Shown piece by piece: positions 34,545 to 43,329 of a stretch of 64,000 nt of DNA. Each line of letters opens with the position of its first letter. Position 1 is the first letter of the stretch. Source of the stretch: Flavobacterium taihuense (lineage in GTDB: Bacteria > Bacteroidota > Bacteroidia > Flavobacteriales > Flavobacteriaceae). The position numbers were made by a program, and so were the translations under genes. A model generated the notes under the pieces. That model was not told the origin of the DNA, did not search any database, and saw nothing but the letters and a program-made list of their open reading frames with translations. Where the stretch lies: the NCBI RefSeq assembly GCF_019351435.1, contig NZ_JAHWYN010000001.1, positions 65,785-129,784 on the forward strand, read 5' to 3'.

Positions 34545-35876
34545 TTATAAAAAAGAAGTGAACTGTTTCAATTTTCCACGATTGCTTCTCTCCAAGGTTT
34601 GTTTTCGACTAAAAGTAAATTGTAGATTCGGTTCTAGATACAAAGCAACAGCCTTGTTTATTTTTTCAATTTGTTCCGTATTCAATTCAAATTCACTGAC
34701 ATAGTCTACTTCAAATTGGTCAATTTTGGTTTGTTTAATAACAAACTCTTTTACATTTCCATCGTCTTCAATAATGCTTTTGGTCACATAATAAAAGGTT
34801 AAACCAGGTGATTTTTTACCACTTGGTAAAATAGCTACATCATTGGTTCTCCCAATTAATTGTTTGAGAATGGGTTTTTTTAAAGTGCTTTTTTTGTCCA
34901 ATATGCCAATGTCCCCAATGTCATATCGTATAAATGGATGTGCTTTGTTGAATAATGAAGTGATTACAATTCGTCCTGAAGTTCCGTTTGGAACTACTTG
35001 ATTATTTTCGTCTAAAATTTCTACAAATAGCGTTTCCGAATTGACCTGCCATTCTCCTTTAGGGTTTTGAAAAGCAATTAAATCCAATTCTGATGCACCA
35101 TATTCGTTGACAATAGGAATGCCAAATTGTTTTTCCAGCAGTAGTTTGTCTTCTTCAAAAAGCATTTCGGAGGTGACCATGCATACTTTTAAAGTTGGAC
35201 AGATTTCTTTTAAAATGATATTTTTTTTCTGCAAAAATTTAGCAAACAAAACAATCGAAGAAGTATAACCATTGATATAATCGAATTTTTTGGTTTTAAA
35301 ATCAGATAAAAAAAATTCTAAAATTTCTTCTGATAAATCGAAAATCGAAAAGCGATACCGATGACTCAAAAAATCCTTAAACCGTTCTTTTTTGTTTCCA
35401 ACAAAATCCATTGGAATTCCATAAAATCGCGCTTGATAGGATGAATTAAAATCAATTCCATACCAATCAAAGCGGTATATATTAGATGCCCATGTCATAG
35501 CGTGGCAAAATTTGTCTTTGGCAAACACAAAAGGATGACCGCTAGAACCCGATGTTTTATTGCGATAAACCGATTTTTCAGTATAACCCAGAGACAGTCT
35601 TTCCTTTAAAGGTTTCTGTAGGTTTTTTTTATTTAAAATGGGTAAATGGGACCAATTTGCAAAAGAGTCAGAACCGACCAATTCTTTGTAAAATGGATTA
35701 TTGTTTAGGTGAAAATGGACAATTTCTGCTTTTTTTTGTTCAATAAAACGATCATAGTTATCCTCTGTAATAGCGATAATTTTCTGCAACTCATCCTTGG
35801 CGTCCTGCATAGGGAAACCGTTTATAAGGAGTGTTAGGTCGAATAGTTTGAACATTGGTTGGATAAATTTCATCAA
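34545..35876 (-). CDS. CapK/phenylacetate-CoA ligase-like adenylate-forming protein
   Basis: 443-residue ANL-superfamily protein of the PaaK/CapK group found in surface polysaccharide loci. Features are the adenylate loop YRNKTSGSSGHPFVFAKDK (about 105-123), IVNEYGASELDLIAF (the E residue in the YGxxE motif), and the C-terminal RIVITSLFNKAHPFIRYDIGDIG, matching the R-Y-x-x-G-D motif. It is not expected to act on phenylacetate. Together with FkbM and the ORF6N gene it lies on the minus strand at the right border of the locus, next to purD. A role in activating an acyl or amino-acid substituent of the polysaccharide is inference. Confidence 0.8.
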   Translation of the reverse strand: MMKFIQPMFKLFDLTLLINGFPMQDAKDELQKIIAITEDNYDRFIEQKKAEIVHFHLNNNPFYKELVGSDSFANWSHLPILNKKNLQKPLKERLSLGYTEKSVYRNKTSGSSGHPFVFAKDKFCHAMTWASNIYRFDWYGIDFNSSYQARFYGIPMDFVGNKKERFKDFLSHRYRFSIFDLSEEILEFFLSDFKTKKFDYINGYTSSIVLFAKFLQKKNIILKEICPTLKVCMVTSEMLFEEDKLLLEKQFGIPIVNEYGASELDLIAFQNPKGEWQVNSETLFVEILDENNQVVPNGTSGRIVITSLFNKAHPFIRYDIGDIGILDKKSTLKKPILKQLIGRTNDVAILPSGKKSPGLTFYYVTKSIIEDDGNVKEFVIKQTKIDQFEVDYVSEFELNTEQIEKINKAVALYLEPNLQFTFSRKQTLERSNRGKLKQFTSFL

Positions 35877-35930
35877 AAATAATATTTAGCCACAACTATT
35901 GATGATTTAGTTACAACTTTTTGACATATA

Positions 35931-35963
35931 ATTATTTTTTAAGTTCAAAAGCAATTATTTTTG
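35931..35963 (+). promoter_or_regulatory. Promoter of purD
   Basis: TTG (35931-35933, part of TTGACA), a 22-base spacer and TATTTTTG (35956-35963) fit the flavobacterial promoter consensus, 44 bases ahead of the purD ATG. Confidence 0.55.
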
Positions 35964-36007
35964 CACCGTCTGTCAAAAGACAGCAATGCAACTAAAATAA
36001 CTACAAT

Positions 36008-37282
36008 ATGAATATTTTATTACTAGGATCGGGAGGAAGAGAACATGCTTTTGCTTGGAAAATGATTCAAAGTCCCCTTTGTGACACCCTTTTTGTAGCG
36101 CCTGGAAATGCGGGTACTGCTCAAATTGCAAAAAACATTGATATCAGTGCCACCGATTTTGATGCGATAAAAACATTGGTTATCAAAGAAAATATAGAAA
36201 TGGTAGTGGTTGGACCAGAAGATCCTTTGGTAAAAGGGATTTATGATTTTTTCCTAAACGATAAAGAATTAAAAGATATTCCGGTAATAGGTCCTTCAAA
36301 AATTGGAGCAACATTGGAAGGAAGTAAAGAGTTTGCCAAAGAATTTTTGATGAAACACAACATTCCAACAGCGGCTTACGATAGTTTTACTGCCGAAACC
36401 GTTGAAAAAGGATGCCAATTTCTGGAAACGTTGCAACCGCCTTATGTATTGAAAGCAGATGGATTAGCAGCAGGCAAAGGTGTTTTGATTATTCAGGATT
36501 TGGCCGAAGCACAATCTGAATTAAGAAATATGTTGGTACACCAAAAATTTGGAGCAGCAAGTTCAAAAGTGGTGATTGAAGAATTTCTGGATGGAATAGA
36601 ATTGAGTTGTTTTGTGTTGACGGATGGTAAAAGCTATAAAATTTTACCAACGGCCAAAGATTACAAACGCATTGGTGAAGGAGATACCGGTTTGAACACA
36701 GGTGGAATGGGAGCAGTTTCTCCAGTTCCTTATGTGGACGCTGTTTTGATGGAAAAAATAGAAAACCGTATTGTAAAACCAACAATTGAAGGTTTCCAAA
36801 AAGACGGAATTCCATATAAAGGGTTTGTGTTTATTGGACTGATCAATGTTAATAACGAACCTATAGTTATTGAATATAATGTGAGAATGGGCGATCCAGA
36901 AACTGAAGTTGTAGTTCCTAGATTAAAATCAGACTTGGTGGAGTTGTTTTTGGCAGTAGCCAATGAAAAACTGGACGAATTTAATCTAGAAATAGATGAA
37001 AGAAGCGCGACTACTGTGATGATTGTTTCAGGAGGTTATCCAGAAGACTTTGAAAAAGGAAAAATAATTACCGGTTTAGAAAACGTTACTGATTCTATCG
37101 TTTTTCATGCGGGAACCAAATTGGATAATGGCAATGTGGTAAGTAATGGAGGAAGAGTTATGGCCATCACTTCTTATGGAGATAATTTTCAAGAAGCTTT
37201 AGATAAATCGTACAAGAATGTAAATCAGTTGCATTTTGACAAAATGAATTTCAGAAAAGATATTGGGTTCGATTTAATCTAG
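36008..37282 (+). CDS. purD: Phosphoribosylamine-glycine ligase
   Basis: Cytoplasmic ATP-grasp enzyme of 424 residues for the second step of de novo purine synthesis. The N-terminal MNILLLGSGGREHAFAWKM, VAPGNAGTAQIAKNI and VVGPEDPLVKGIYD, the ATP-binding PYVLKADGLAAGKGV and the metal-binding EYNVRMGDPETEVVVPRL (E and N residues) are canonical. The length is standard. It is monocistronic with its own promoter and a strong terminator. Confidence 0.97.
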   Translation: MNILLLGSGGREHAFAWKMIQSPLCDTLFVAPGNAGTAQIAKNIDISATDFDAIKTLVIKENIEMVVVGPEDPLVKGIYDFFLNDKELKDIPVIGPSKIGATLEGSKEFAKEFLMKHNIPTAAYDSFTAETVEKGCQFLETLQPPYVLKADGLAAGKGVLIIQDLAEAQSELRNMLVHQKFGAASSKVVIEEFLDGIELSCFVLTDGKSYKILPTAKDYKRIGEGDTGLNTGGMGAVSPVPYVDAVLMEKIENRIVKPTIEGFQKDGIPYKGFVFIGLINVNNEPIVIEYNVRMGDPETEVVVPRLKSDLVELFLAVANEKLDEFNLEIDERSATTVMIVSGGYPEDFEKGKIITGLENVTDSIVFHAGTKLDNGNVVSNGGRVMAITSYGDNFQEALDKSYKNVNQLHFDKMNFRKDIGFDLI

Positions 37283-37287
37283 TAAAG

Positions 37288-37325
37288 AAAAACGGTTTAA
37301 ACTTATCAAGTTTAAACCGTTTTTA
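37288..37325. terminator. Bidirectional terminator after purD
   Basis: AAAAACGGTTTAAACTT and AAGTTTAAACCGTTTTT form a perfect stem of about 17 bp with an ATC-type loop. It serves purD and the convergent small membrane protein gene. Confidence 0.9.
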
Positions 37326-37347
37326 TAATCTGTGTTAAATACAGAAT

Positions 37348-37581
37348 TTATTTGTTCAAGAAAGAGTGAGCAGTTGTATCTTGAAACTCTTCTCCGTTTT
37401 CTTTATGTAATTTTAATTGTTTAATCCAATAAACGATAGCAACTGAACAAATAATCATAAAGATCCAGTTGATCGTATTGGCACCAAACCATGTTTTAAG
37501 CTCTAATGAACGTAAAAAGTCTAAAGGAGCGAATAAAATGTTTACAAATAAGTATTGTATTCCTTCAAAAAATGATGTCAT
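37348..37581 (-). CDS. Small membrane protein, probably DUF6341 family
   Basis: 77 residues with two hydrophobic segments (IQYLFVNILFAPLDFLRSL and TINWIFMIICSVAIVYWI) and a charged C-terminal tail. It is a small protein conserved in Flavobacteriaceae, recalled as DUF6341; the function is unknown. It is divergent from the DUF6427-like gene and convergent with purD. Confidence 0.75.
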   Translation of the reverse strand: MTSFFEGIQYLFVNILFAPLDFLRSLELKTWFGANTINWIFMIICSVAIVYWIKQLKLHKENGEEFQDTTAHSFLNK

Positions 37582-37725
37582 AATGTATCTTTTTATTTTT
37601 ATTATTTTATGTTTTGGAATGTAGAACGTCGAAAAATAAATTTTCTACTGAATCTTTTTTAATCTAGTCCCGTTCCTTTTTAAACAAGTATTATATTTAC
37701 AGTCACAAAAGTATAAAATATCCTT

Positions 37726-38655
37726 ATGATAACAAGTGTTTTTAAAAAATCTACACCATTAAATTTTTCATTAGTAGTTATTTTAATGCTGGTTTTCTTT
37801 TTTCTATATCAAATTCAAGATGTAACTTGGACAAAATCGCTTATTTCTATTCTTCAAAAAACAGGATTATTAGTGATTTTATTAGCCACTATTTTCCTTT
37901 CCAGTTTTATTTCAAAACGCAACGGATTAAGCAGAGACAGTACTTATACTGCTTTTTTCTGTTTTTTATTTCTGGTTTTTTTTCCTGATTTATTGAAGAA
38001 TCCAAATCTTATTCTTTCTAATTTTTTTGTGTTATTAGCCATTAGACGATTGGTTTCTTTACAAACTCTGAAAGAATCAAAAGAAAAGCTTTTTGATGCT
38101 TCGTTATGGATTTTTATAGCTGCTTTATTTCAATTTTGGAGTATTTTATATATTTTATTGGTTTTTATATCAGTTATTTTTCACGTTTCTAGAGATTATA
38201 GAAATTGGGTTATCCCTTTTATTGCTCTTTTTGCAGTGTCAATATTGTTTGTTTTATGTTCCTTAATTTTGCAAATCGACAGTATTGCCTTCTTACAGGA
38301 GAGTAGCAAAATCAACTTTAGTATTGACTATTTTACCAATAATTATCAAAATGTTGCTTTTTCGATTTACATTACGGTTGCGTTATTCTTTGTAATATCA
38401 ATGTTTTCATCGTTATCGAGCCGCCCTTTGGTATTGCTTTCTTCGTATAAAAAAGTGATTGCTTCGTTTTTTATTGGAGTTTTAGTTTTTGTATTATCAG
38501 CCAATAAAAGCAATGAATTGCTAGTCTTTACTTTTTCACCCTTGGCTATAATGGCGACGGCACATATCGAAATTTCCCAACCGAAACTGAAAGAAGAAAT
38601 TGTGTTGTTTGCGCTTTTGGCTTGCAGTTTTTTTGCTTTCTTTTCGCAGTTATAA
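37726..38655 (+). CDS. Polytopic membrane protein, probably DUF6427 family
   Basis: 309 residues with about eight hydrophobic helices (for example LNFSLVVILMLVFFFLYQI, LVILLATIFLSSFISK, WSILYILLVFISVIFHV). Short loops contain the conserved-looking SKRNGLSRDSTYTAFFCFLFL and FFPDLLKNPNLILSNFFVLLAIRRL. It is recalled as a Flavobacteriia-specific family next to upp; its function is unknown. It converges on upp with a 6-base overlap. Confidence 0.78.
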   Translation: MITSVFKKSTPLNFSLVVILMLVFFFLYQIQDVTWTKSLISILQKTGLLVILLATIFLSSFISKRNGLSRDSTYTAFFCFLFLVFFPDLLKNPNLILSNFFVLLAIRRLVSLQTLKESKEKLFDASLWIFIAALFQFWSILYILLVFISVIFHVSRDYRNWVIPFIALFAVSILFVLCSLILQIDSIAFLQESSKINFSIDYFTNNYQNVAFSIYITVALFFVISMFSSLSSRPLVLLSSYKKVIASFFIGVLVFVLSANKSNELLVFTFSPLAIMATAHIEISQPKLKEEIVLFALLACSFFAFFSQL

Positions 38656-39303
38656 TTTATCGCCAAATGCGAGATCTCCTGCATCTCCAAGCCCAGGAAT
38701 GATATAACTTTTCTCATTGAGTCTTTCATCCAATGAGGCAATCCAAAGATGGCATGTATCGGGCAGGTTTTGTTTCAGATAGGCAATACCCTCAGGAGCA
38801 GCAATAATCACGGCAATATGTATGGCTGCAGGAGTACCTCTTTCCATCAGTTTATTAAAAACAGCCACTATTGATTGTCCGGTGGCCAGCATGGGATCCA
38901 GTAATAAAACATTTTTGCCGTTAATATCGGCAATGGCTTGATACTCTACACGGATATCAAAGTAATCATCATTATTAGGATGGTGTCTGTAGGCCGAAAT
39001 AAAACCATTTTCAGCATTGTCAAAATAGTTCAAAAATCCTTGGTGCAAGGTCAATCCTGCTCGTAAAATCGAACATAGAACCAGTTGATCTGCTATTTCA
39101 GTGGTTTTTTTGATACCAAGCGGAGTCGGGATTTCAATCGATTTGTAATGCAAAGATTGACTCATTTCATAAGCCATAATCTCTCCAATGCGTTCAATAT
39201 TTCTGCGAAATCGCATACTGTCCTTTTGAATATTGATATTCCGAATTTGGCTTAAAAAGTGATTCAGCACACTGTTTTTTTCTGATAAATAATGAATTTC
39301 CAT
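38650..39303 (-). CDS. upp: Uracil phosphoribosyltransferase
   Basis: 217-residue cytoplasmic pyrimidine salvage enzyme that makes UMP from uracil and PRPP. The PRPP-binding motif VLLLDPMLATGQSIVAVFNKL (about 125-145), the N-terminal LRNINIQKDSMRFRRNIERIGEIMAYE, LVLCSILRAGLTLHQGFLNYF and the uracil-binding C-terminal YIIPGLGDAGDLAFG are diagnostic. It overlaps the end of the convergent membrane protein gene by 6 bases. Confidence 0.96.
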   Translation of the reverse strand: MEIHYLSEKNSVLNHFLSQIRNINIQKDSMRFRRNIERIGEIMAYEMSQSLHYKSIEIPTPLGIKKTTEIADQLVLCSILRAGLTLHQGFLNYFDNAENGFISAYRHHPNNDDYFDIRVEYQAIADINGKNVLLLDPMLATGQSIVAVFNKLMERGTPAAIHIAVIIAAPEGIAYLKQNLPDTCHLWIASLDERLNEKSYIIPGLGDAGDLAFGDKL

Positions 39304-39393
39304 GGATATGCTATTAGAAAGTTTAATTTATGGAGTTTTTATTACAGTATAAAAGTATAAAAAGTATCTTTGTATTTCTAAAATCATAAAGAT

Positions 39394-39999
39394 ATGTTTT
39401 CAAAATTAGCTTATTCAGTATTTGAGCAAAGTATAAAAGATTATCATCAATTTGATAATGTTGACCAACCTATAAATAACCCTTTTCCAAAAGATAAATT
39501 CGAGCATTTGTTGTATCTAAAAAACTGGATCGACACCGTACAATGGCACTTTGAAGATATCATTCGTGATCCGAATATTGACCCGGTTGCAGCTTTGACT
39601 TTGAAAAGAAGAATTGATGCTTCCAATCAAGAACGTACCGATATGGTAGAATATATTGATAGTTATTTTCTTCAAAAATACAGCCACGTTGCAGTTAAGG
39701 ATAATGCTAAGATCAATTCGGAAAGTCCAGCTTGGGCTTTTGACCGATTGTCTATTCTAGCATTAAAAATTTACCACATGAATGAAGAAGCTACTCGTGC
39801 TGAAGCTTCTCAAGATCACAGAGACAAATGTCAAGCCAAATTGAACATTCTTTTGGAACAAAGAACTGATTTGTCTTTGGCGATTGATGATTTATTAAAA
39901 GACATCGAAAATGGCGATAAATTCATGAAAGTGTACAAACAAATGAAAATGTACAACGACGATGAATTGAATCCTGTTTTGTATCAAAATAAAAAATAA
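39394..39999 (+). CDS. DUF4254 domain protein
   Basis: 201-residue cytoplasmic, mostly helical protein matching DUF4254. It is a conserved Bacteroidota family of unknown function usually found beside glycosyltransferase family 9 genes, as here. Characteristic stretches are WIDTVQWHFEDIIRDPNIDP, LKRRIDASNQERTDMVEYID and PAWAFDRLSILALKIYHMNEEA. A -7-like TATCTTTG lies at 39365-39372. It ends 4 bases before the glycosyltransferase start, so the two are one operon. Confidence 0.85.
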   Translation: MFSKLAYSVFEQSIKDYHQFDNVDQPINNPFPKDKFEHLLYLKNWIDTVQWHFEDIIRDPNIDPVAALTLKRRIDASNQERTDMVEYIDSYFLQKYSHVAVKDNAKINSESPAWAFDRLSILALKIYHMNEEATRAEASQDHRDKCQAKLNILLEQRTDLSLAIDDLLKDIENGDKFMKVYKQMKMYNDDELNPVLYQNKK

Positions 40000-40003
40000 T
40001 TTT

Positions 40004-41056
40004 TTGGCAACAGATTTGTCTACAAAAATTAAACATATAGCCGTCATGAGACTCTCAGCAATGGGAGATGTCGCCATGACGGTTCCTGTTTTACGCACTT
40101 TTGTAAATCAGTACCCAGAATTAAAAATCACGGTAGTTTCCAGACCTTTTTTCAAACCTTTTTTTGAAGGGATTCCCAATCTTTCTTTTTTTGTTTTTGA
40201 TGAAAAAGAAAGACATAAAGGATTTCTAGGTTTGATAAAATTATTTCAGGATTTGAAAGATTTAGATATAGATGCCTTTGCCGATTTGCACAATGTATTG
40301 CGTTCTAAAATCGTGCGTACACTTTTTGCTTTAAGCGGAAAAAAAACAGCTTCGGTTGATAAAGGGCGTGATGAAAAAACAGCATTAACCCGACCTGAAA
40401 ACAAAATTTTCAAACCATTGACCGCGATGTTCGAAAGACACGCCAAAGTCTTTGAGCAACTTGGTTTTCAAGTGAATTTATCCAATCCAGTATTTCCACC
40501 GAAAGCCATTTTGGATTCTGATATTCTGAATATAATTGGTGATCTAAAACAAAAATTAATAGGGATTGCTCCTTTTGCGCAATACGATTCCAAAGTGTAT
40601 CCTTTGGATTTAATGCAACAAGTGATAGATGCTTTAGCATTGGATTCAAACAATACTATTTTACTTTTTGGTGGCGGAAAAAAAGAAATCGAAATTTTAA
40701 ATGCGCTAAGTTCAGGCAAAAAGAATGTCATTAATATGGCGGGTAAAATTGAGTTTTCGCAAGAGTTGCAGCTTATCAGTAATCTGGATGTGATGCTTTC
40801 TATGGATTCTGGAAATGCTCATATTGCCGCAATGTTGGGAGTAAAAGTTATTACGCTGTGGGGTGCAACACATCCTTATGCCGGGTTTTCTCCATTCAAT
40901 CAACCTTTGGAAAATGCTTTGGTTTCAGATCGAAATTTGTATCCAAAATTACCAACATCTGTTTATGGCAACAAAAAAGTGGAGGGCTATGAAGATGCGA
41001 TGCGAACGATTTTGCCAGAAACAGTTGTTCAAAAAACAGAAACGTTTTTAAAATAA
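40004..41056 (+). CDS. Glycosyltransferase family 9 (heptosyltransferase-like)
   Basis: 350-residue GT-B enzyme of the heptosyltransferase family that probably builds the lipopolysaccharide core. The first strand KHIAVMRLSAMGDVAMTVPVLR is the donor-fold start of the family, so the protein must begin upstream of the internal ATG at 40046. The TTG at 40004, just after the DUF4254 stop, gives a full N-terminus. The C-terminal half has IGIAPFAQYDSKVYPL, LLFGGGKKEIEILNAL and the conserved MLSMDSGNAHIAAMLGVKVITLWGATHPYAGF (in pieces across about 265-300). Confidence 0.9.
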   Translation: MATDLSTKIKHIAVMRLSAMGDVAMTVPVLRTFVNQYPELKITVVSRPFFKPFFEGIPNLSFFVFDEKERHKGFLGLIKLFQDLKDLDIDAFADLHNVLRSKIVRTLFALSGKKTASVDKGRDEKTALTRPENKIFKPLTAMFERHAKVFEQLGFQVNLSNPVFPPKAILDSDILNIIGDLKQKLIGIAPFAQYDSKVYPLDLMQQVIDALALDSNNTILLFGGGKKEIEILNALSSGKKNVINMAGKIEFSQELQLISNLDVMLSMDSGNAHIAAMLGVKVITLWGATHPYAGFSPFNQPLENALVSDRNLYPKLPTSVYGNKKVEGYEDAMRTILPETVVQKTETFLK

Positions 41057-41084
41057 AAAACTTCCCTTTTCAGAGAAGTTTTTC
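41054..41084. terminator. Terminator between convergent genes
   Basis: AAAAAACTTC and GAAGTTTTT pair around CCTTTTCAGA. An A-run on the left and a T-run on the right allow use from both sides. Confidence 0.75.
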
Positions 41085-41102
41085 ATTAGTATTTGTATCA
41101 TT

Positions 41103-42155
41103 TTAAACATCGTCATAATCTACACGAATAGTTGCAGTAGTTGGATGTGCTTGACAAGTCAGGATTAAACCTTCGGCAATTTCACTATCCGTAAGGATCG
41201 AATTTTTCTTCATCTCTGCAGCTCCTTCGGTAACACGAGCCAAACAACTACTACAGATTCCGCCTTGACAAGAATATGGAGCATCAATTCCTTGTTTTAA
41301 GGCTGCGTCTAGTATACTTTGCTTTTGTGACATTTCAAAAGTTGTTTCTTCATCATCGACCATAATGGTGATTTTAGAATGACCATCCAGCGATTGTTTG
41401 ATAGTATGCTCTTGTGAAGAAGCGGTGAAAAGTTCGAATTTTATTGCCGATTCTTTTACGTTTTTTTCTTTCAAAACACCAGAAACAGTATTGATCATTT
41501 CTTCGGGACCGCACAAATAGAATTTATCAAATTCCAATGACGCGTGTTTGTTATTCAATGCATAATTGACTGTGGATTTGTCAATTCTTCCAAACAAAGC
41601 ATTTTCAATATTAGCCTGGCTATATACAAAATGCACAAAAAGACGGCCAACATACTGCAGTTGCAAGTCGTGTAATTCTTGATGAAAAATGGTTTGTTCA
41701 GGAGATTTATTACCATAAACCAATACAAATGAACTTTTAGGTTCGCTTTTCAAAACCGATTTAATAATAGACAAAACCGGCGTAATTCCACTACCGGCTA
41801 CAAAAGCAATATAATTTTTTTGACGGTCTATTTCGGGTTCAAAAGTAAATTTACCTTCTGGTTTTCCTACTTCAAGAACATCACCCGCTTTTAGTTTTGA
41901 ATTAGCAAACTGTGAAAATACTCCGTCTTTTACGGCCTTTACCGCAATGCGCAATTCTCCGCTTCCAGGAGCCGAACAAATAGAATAGGCGCGACGAATC
42001 TCAGTATTATCTAATGTCAGGCGTAAATTAATATATTGACCAGCAATAAATGTATAGTTGGGTTTTAGTTCTTCAGGTACATTAAAAAGTATAGAAACAG
42101 CGTCTTTGGTTTCACGTTTTACTTCTTTTACAATCAATTTTAGAAAGGATGGCAT
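41103..42155 (-). CDS. Ferredoxin-NADP reductase-like flavoprotein with C-terminal 2Fe-2S domain (PaaE type)
   Basis: 350-residue cytoplasmic electron-transfer protein. An FAD-binding barrel (FIAGQYINLRLTL, RRAYSICSAPGSGELRIAVK) is followed by an NAD(P)-binding domain (YIAFVAGSGITPVLSIIKSV, FYLCGPEEMI). A plant-type ferredoxin domain ends the protein, with PYSCQGGICSSCLARV and LTCQAHP supplying four cluster cysteines. The ATG at 42155 is preferred to a TTG six codons upstream. The architecture is that of PaaE/Hmp-like reductases, but no oxygenase partner genes are nearby, so the substrate partner is unknown. Confidence 0.9.
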   Translation of the reverse strand: MPSFLKLIVKEVKRETKDAVSILFNVPEELKPNYTFIAGQYINLRLTLDNTEIRRAYSICSAPGSGELRIAVKAVKDGVFSQFANSKLKAGDVLEVGKPEGKFTFEPEIDRQKNYIAFVAGSGITPVLSIIKSVLKSEPKSSFVLVYGNKSPEQTIFHQELHDLQLQYVGRLFVHFVYSQANIENALFGRIDKSTVNYALNNKHASLEFDKFYLCGPEEMINTVSGVLKEKNVKESAIKFELFTASSQEHTIKQSLDGHSKITIMVDDEETTFEMSQKQSILDAALKQGIDAPYSCQGGICSSCLARVTEGAAEMKKNSILTDSEIAEGLILTCQAHPTTATIRVDYDDV

Positions 42156-42235
42156 AGGAATATTTTTTTGCAAAGATACTAAACGTATTACTTTCCTTAA
42201 ATGATACCGTTTGAAATTTTTTATACCTAATTTAA

Positions 42236-42263
42236 TTATGTATAAGAATCTTATGTATATTTG
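42236..42263 (+). promoter_or_regulatory. PadR gene promoter with operator-like repeats
   Basis: The -7 element TATATTTG is at 42256-42263. TTATGTATA occurs as a direct repeat at 42236-42244 and 42251-42259, and the two copies frame the palindrome ATAAGAATCTTAT (42242-42254). PadR regulators often repress their own operon at symmetrical AT-rich sites overlapping the promoter, so this is a candidate autoregulatory operator. Confidence 0.5.
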
Positions 42264-42306
42264 TAAAGGAATAGAAGAATATTAGGAACTTCATAACGAT
42301 GGAAAA

Positions 42307-42642
42307 ATGAAAAATTCACAGTTGTATAAAGGCAGTCTCAATACCATTATTATGAAATTGCTGGAAGAAAACGGCAAGATGTACGGCTATGAAATTACCC
42401 AAAAAGTAAAAGCAATTACGCAGGGTGAATTGGTAATTACTGAAGGAGCTTTGTATCCTGCCTTGCATAAACTCGAAGCAGAAGGCATATTGGATGTCGA
42501 AATTGAAAAAGTGGACAATAGACTGCGAAAATATTATAAACTTACAGAAAAAGGCACAACTGAAACCGTAAACAGACTATCAGAATTGGAAGATTTTATT
42601 CGAAATATGCAGAGTTTAGTGAATCCAAAACTTGAATTTTAA
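42307..42642 (+). CDS. PadR family transcriptional regulator
   Basis: 111-residue winged-helix regulator: YKGSLNTIIMKLLEENGKMYGYEITQKVK, then ITEGALYPALHKLEAEGILD (recognition helix and wing) and VDNRLRKYYKLTEKG, all canonical for the short PadR-s2 type. It is the first gene of a likely five-gene operon with two membrane proteins, a DUF5687 permease and an ABC ATPase, a common arrangement in which PadR represses the transporter until a ligand is sensed. Confidence 0.93.
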   Translation: MKNSQLYKGSLNTIIMKLLEENGKMYGYEITQKVKAITQGELVITEGALYPALHKLEAEGILDVEIEKVDNRLRKYYKLTEKGTTETVNRLSELEDFIRNMQSLVNPKLEF

Positions 42643-42654
42643 ATTTTTAAGAAA

Positions 42655-43326
42655 ATGAAATTAACATTAGAACAAATTTCAAAAATAGAAGAAACATTAG
42701 TTTTAAACGGTATTCAATATGAAGATATTAAATTAGAATTAACCGATCATATCGCTTCAGAAATTGAAGAACAAATAATGGTTCAAGGATATTCTTTTGA
42801 AGTCGCTTTACATGATGTATTTCAAAACTGGAAAGAACAGTTAAGACCGACTTCCTCCCATTGGGTTGGACTAATTAATTCTTCTCCAAAAATTGTTTTA
42901 GACAAATGGGTTAGGACTACCAAACAGTTACAATTAAAGGCACTATTAATTGCACTTTTTCCAACACTTTTTTTTGCTTATTTTTTTAATGGGAAACAAA
43001 ATAAATTTGATTATACTCTTTTAGTTCAGATTTTTAAAACAATGTGTTTGGCTATTTCACTATCAATAATCATTTTTAAATTTTTGATTTTCAAATCGAA
43101 TATAAAAACTTCCTTCAGCCTTTATTTCAATAAAAACTCTACTGTTTTCTTTATTTATTTATTTTTTTATGGATTAGGGTTTATTCCTATAAAATTAAGT
43201 ATTTGGGATTATGGGACAAGTCTATTCTTTATTTTATTACTGTCATTTTTACTTGTGTATTCCATTTTTTGTTTAAAGTTAGCCTATCAACATTTACAAT
43301 TTGTGAAAAAATTAAAATTGTCCTAA
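42655..43326 (+). CDS. Membrane protein with HAAS-like N-terminal domain (1 of 2)
   Basis: 223 residues. A soluble helical N-terminus of about 75 residues (LEQISKIEETLVLNGIQYED, IKLELTDHIASEIEEQIMVQ, SFEVALHDVF) is followed by about four to five membrane helices (LLIALFPTLFFAYFF, AISLSIIIFKFLIF, FFIYLFFYGLGFI, LFFILLLSFLLVYSIFCLKLAY). The N-terminus, with an E..L.DH....IE helix followed by a sF..A helix, resembles the helical signalling domain often found beside PadR regulators. It is a paralogue of the next gene. The function is not established. Confidence 0.75.
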   Translation: MKLTLEQISKIEETLVLNGIQYEDIKLELTDHIASEIEEQIMVQGYSFEVALHDVFQNWKEQLRPTSSHWVGLINSSPKIVLDKWVRTTKQLQLKALLIALFPTLFFAYFFNGKQNKFDYTLLVQIFKTMCLAISLSIIIFKFLIFKSNIKTSFSLYFNKNSTVFFIYLFFYGLGFIPIKLSIWDYGTSLFFILLLSFLLVYSIFCLKLAYQHLQFVKKLKLS

Positions 43327-43329
43327 TCC

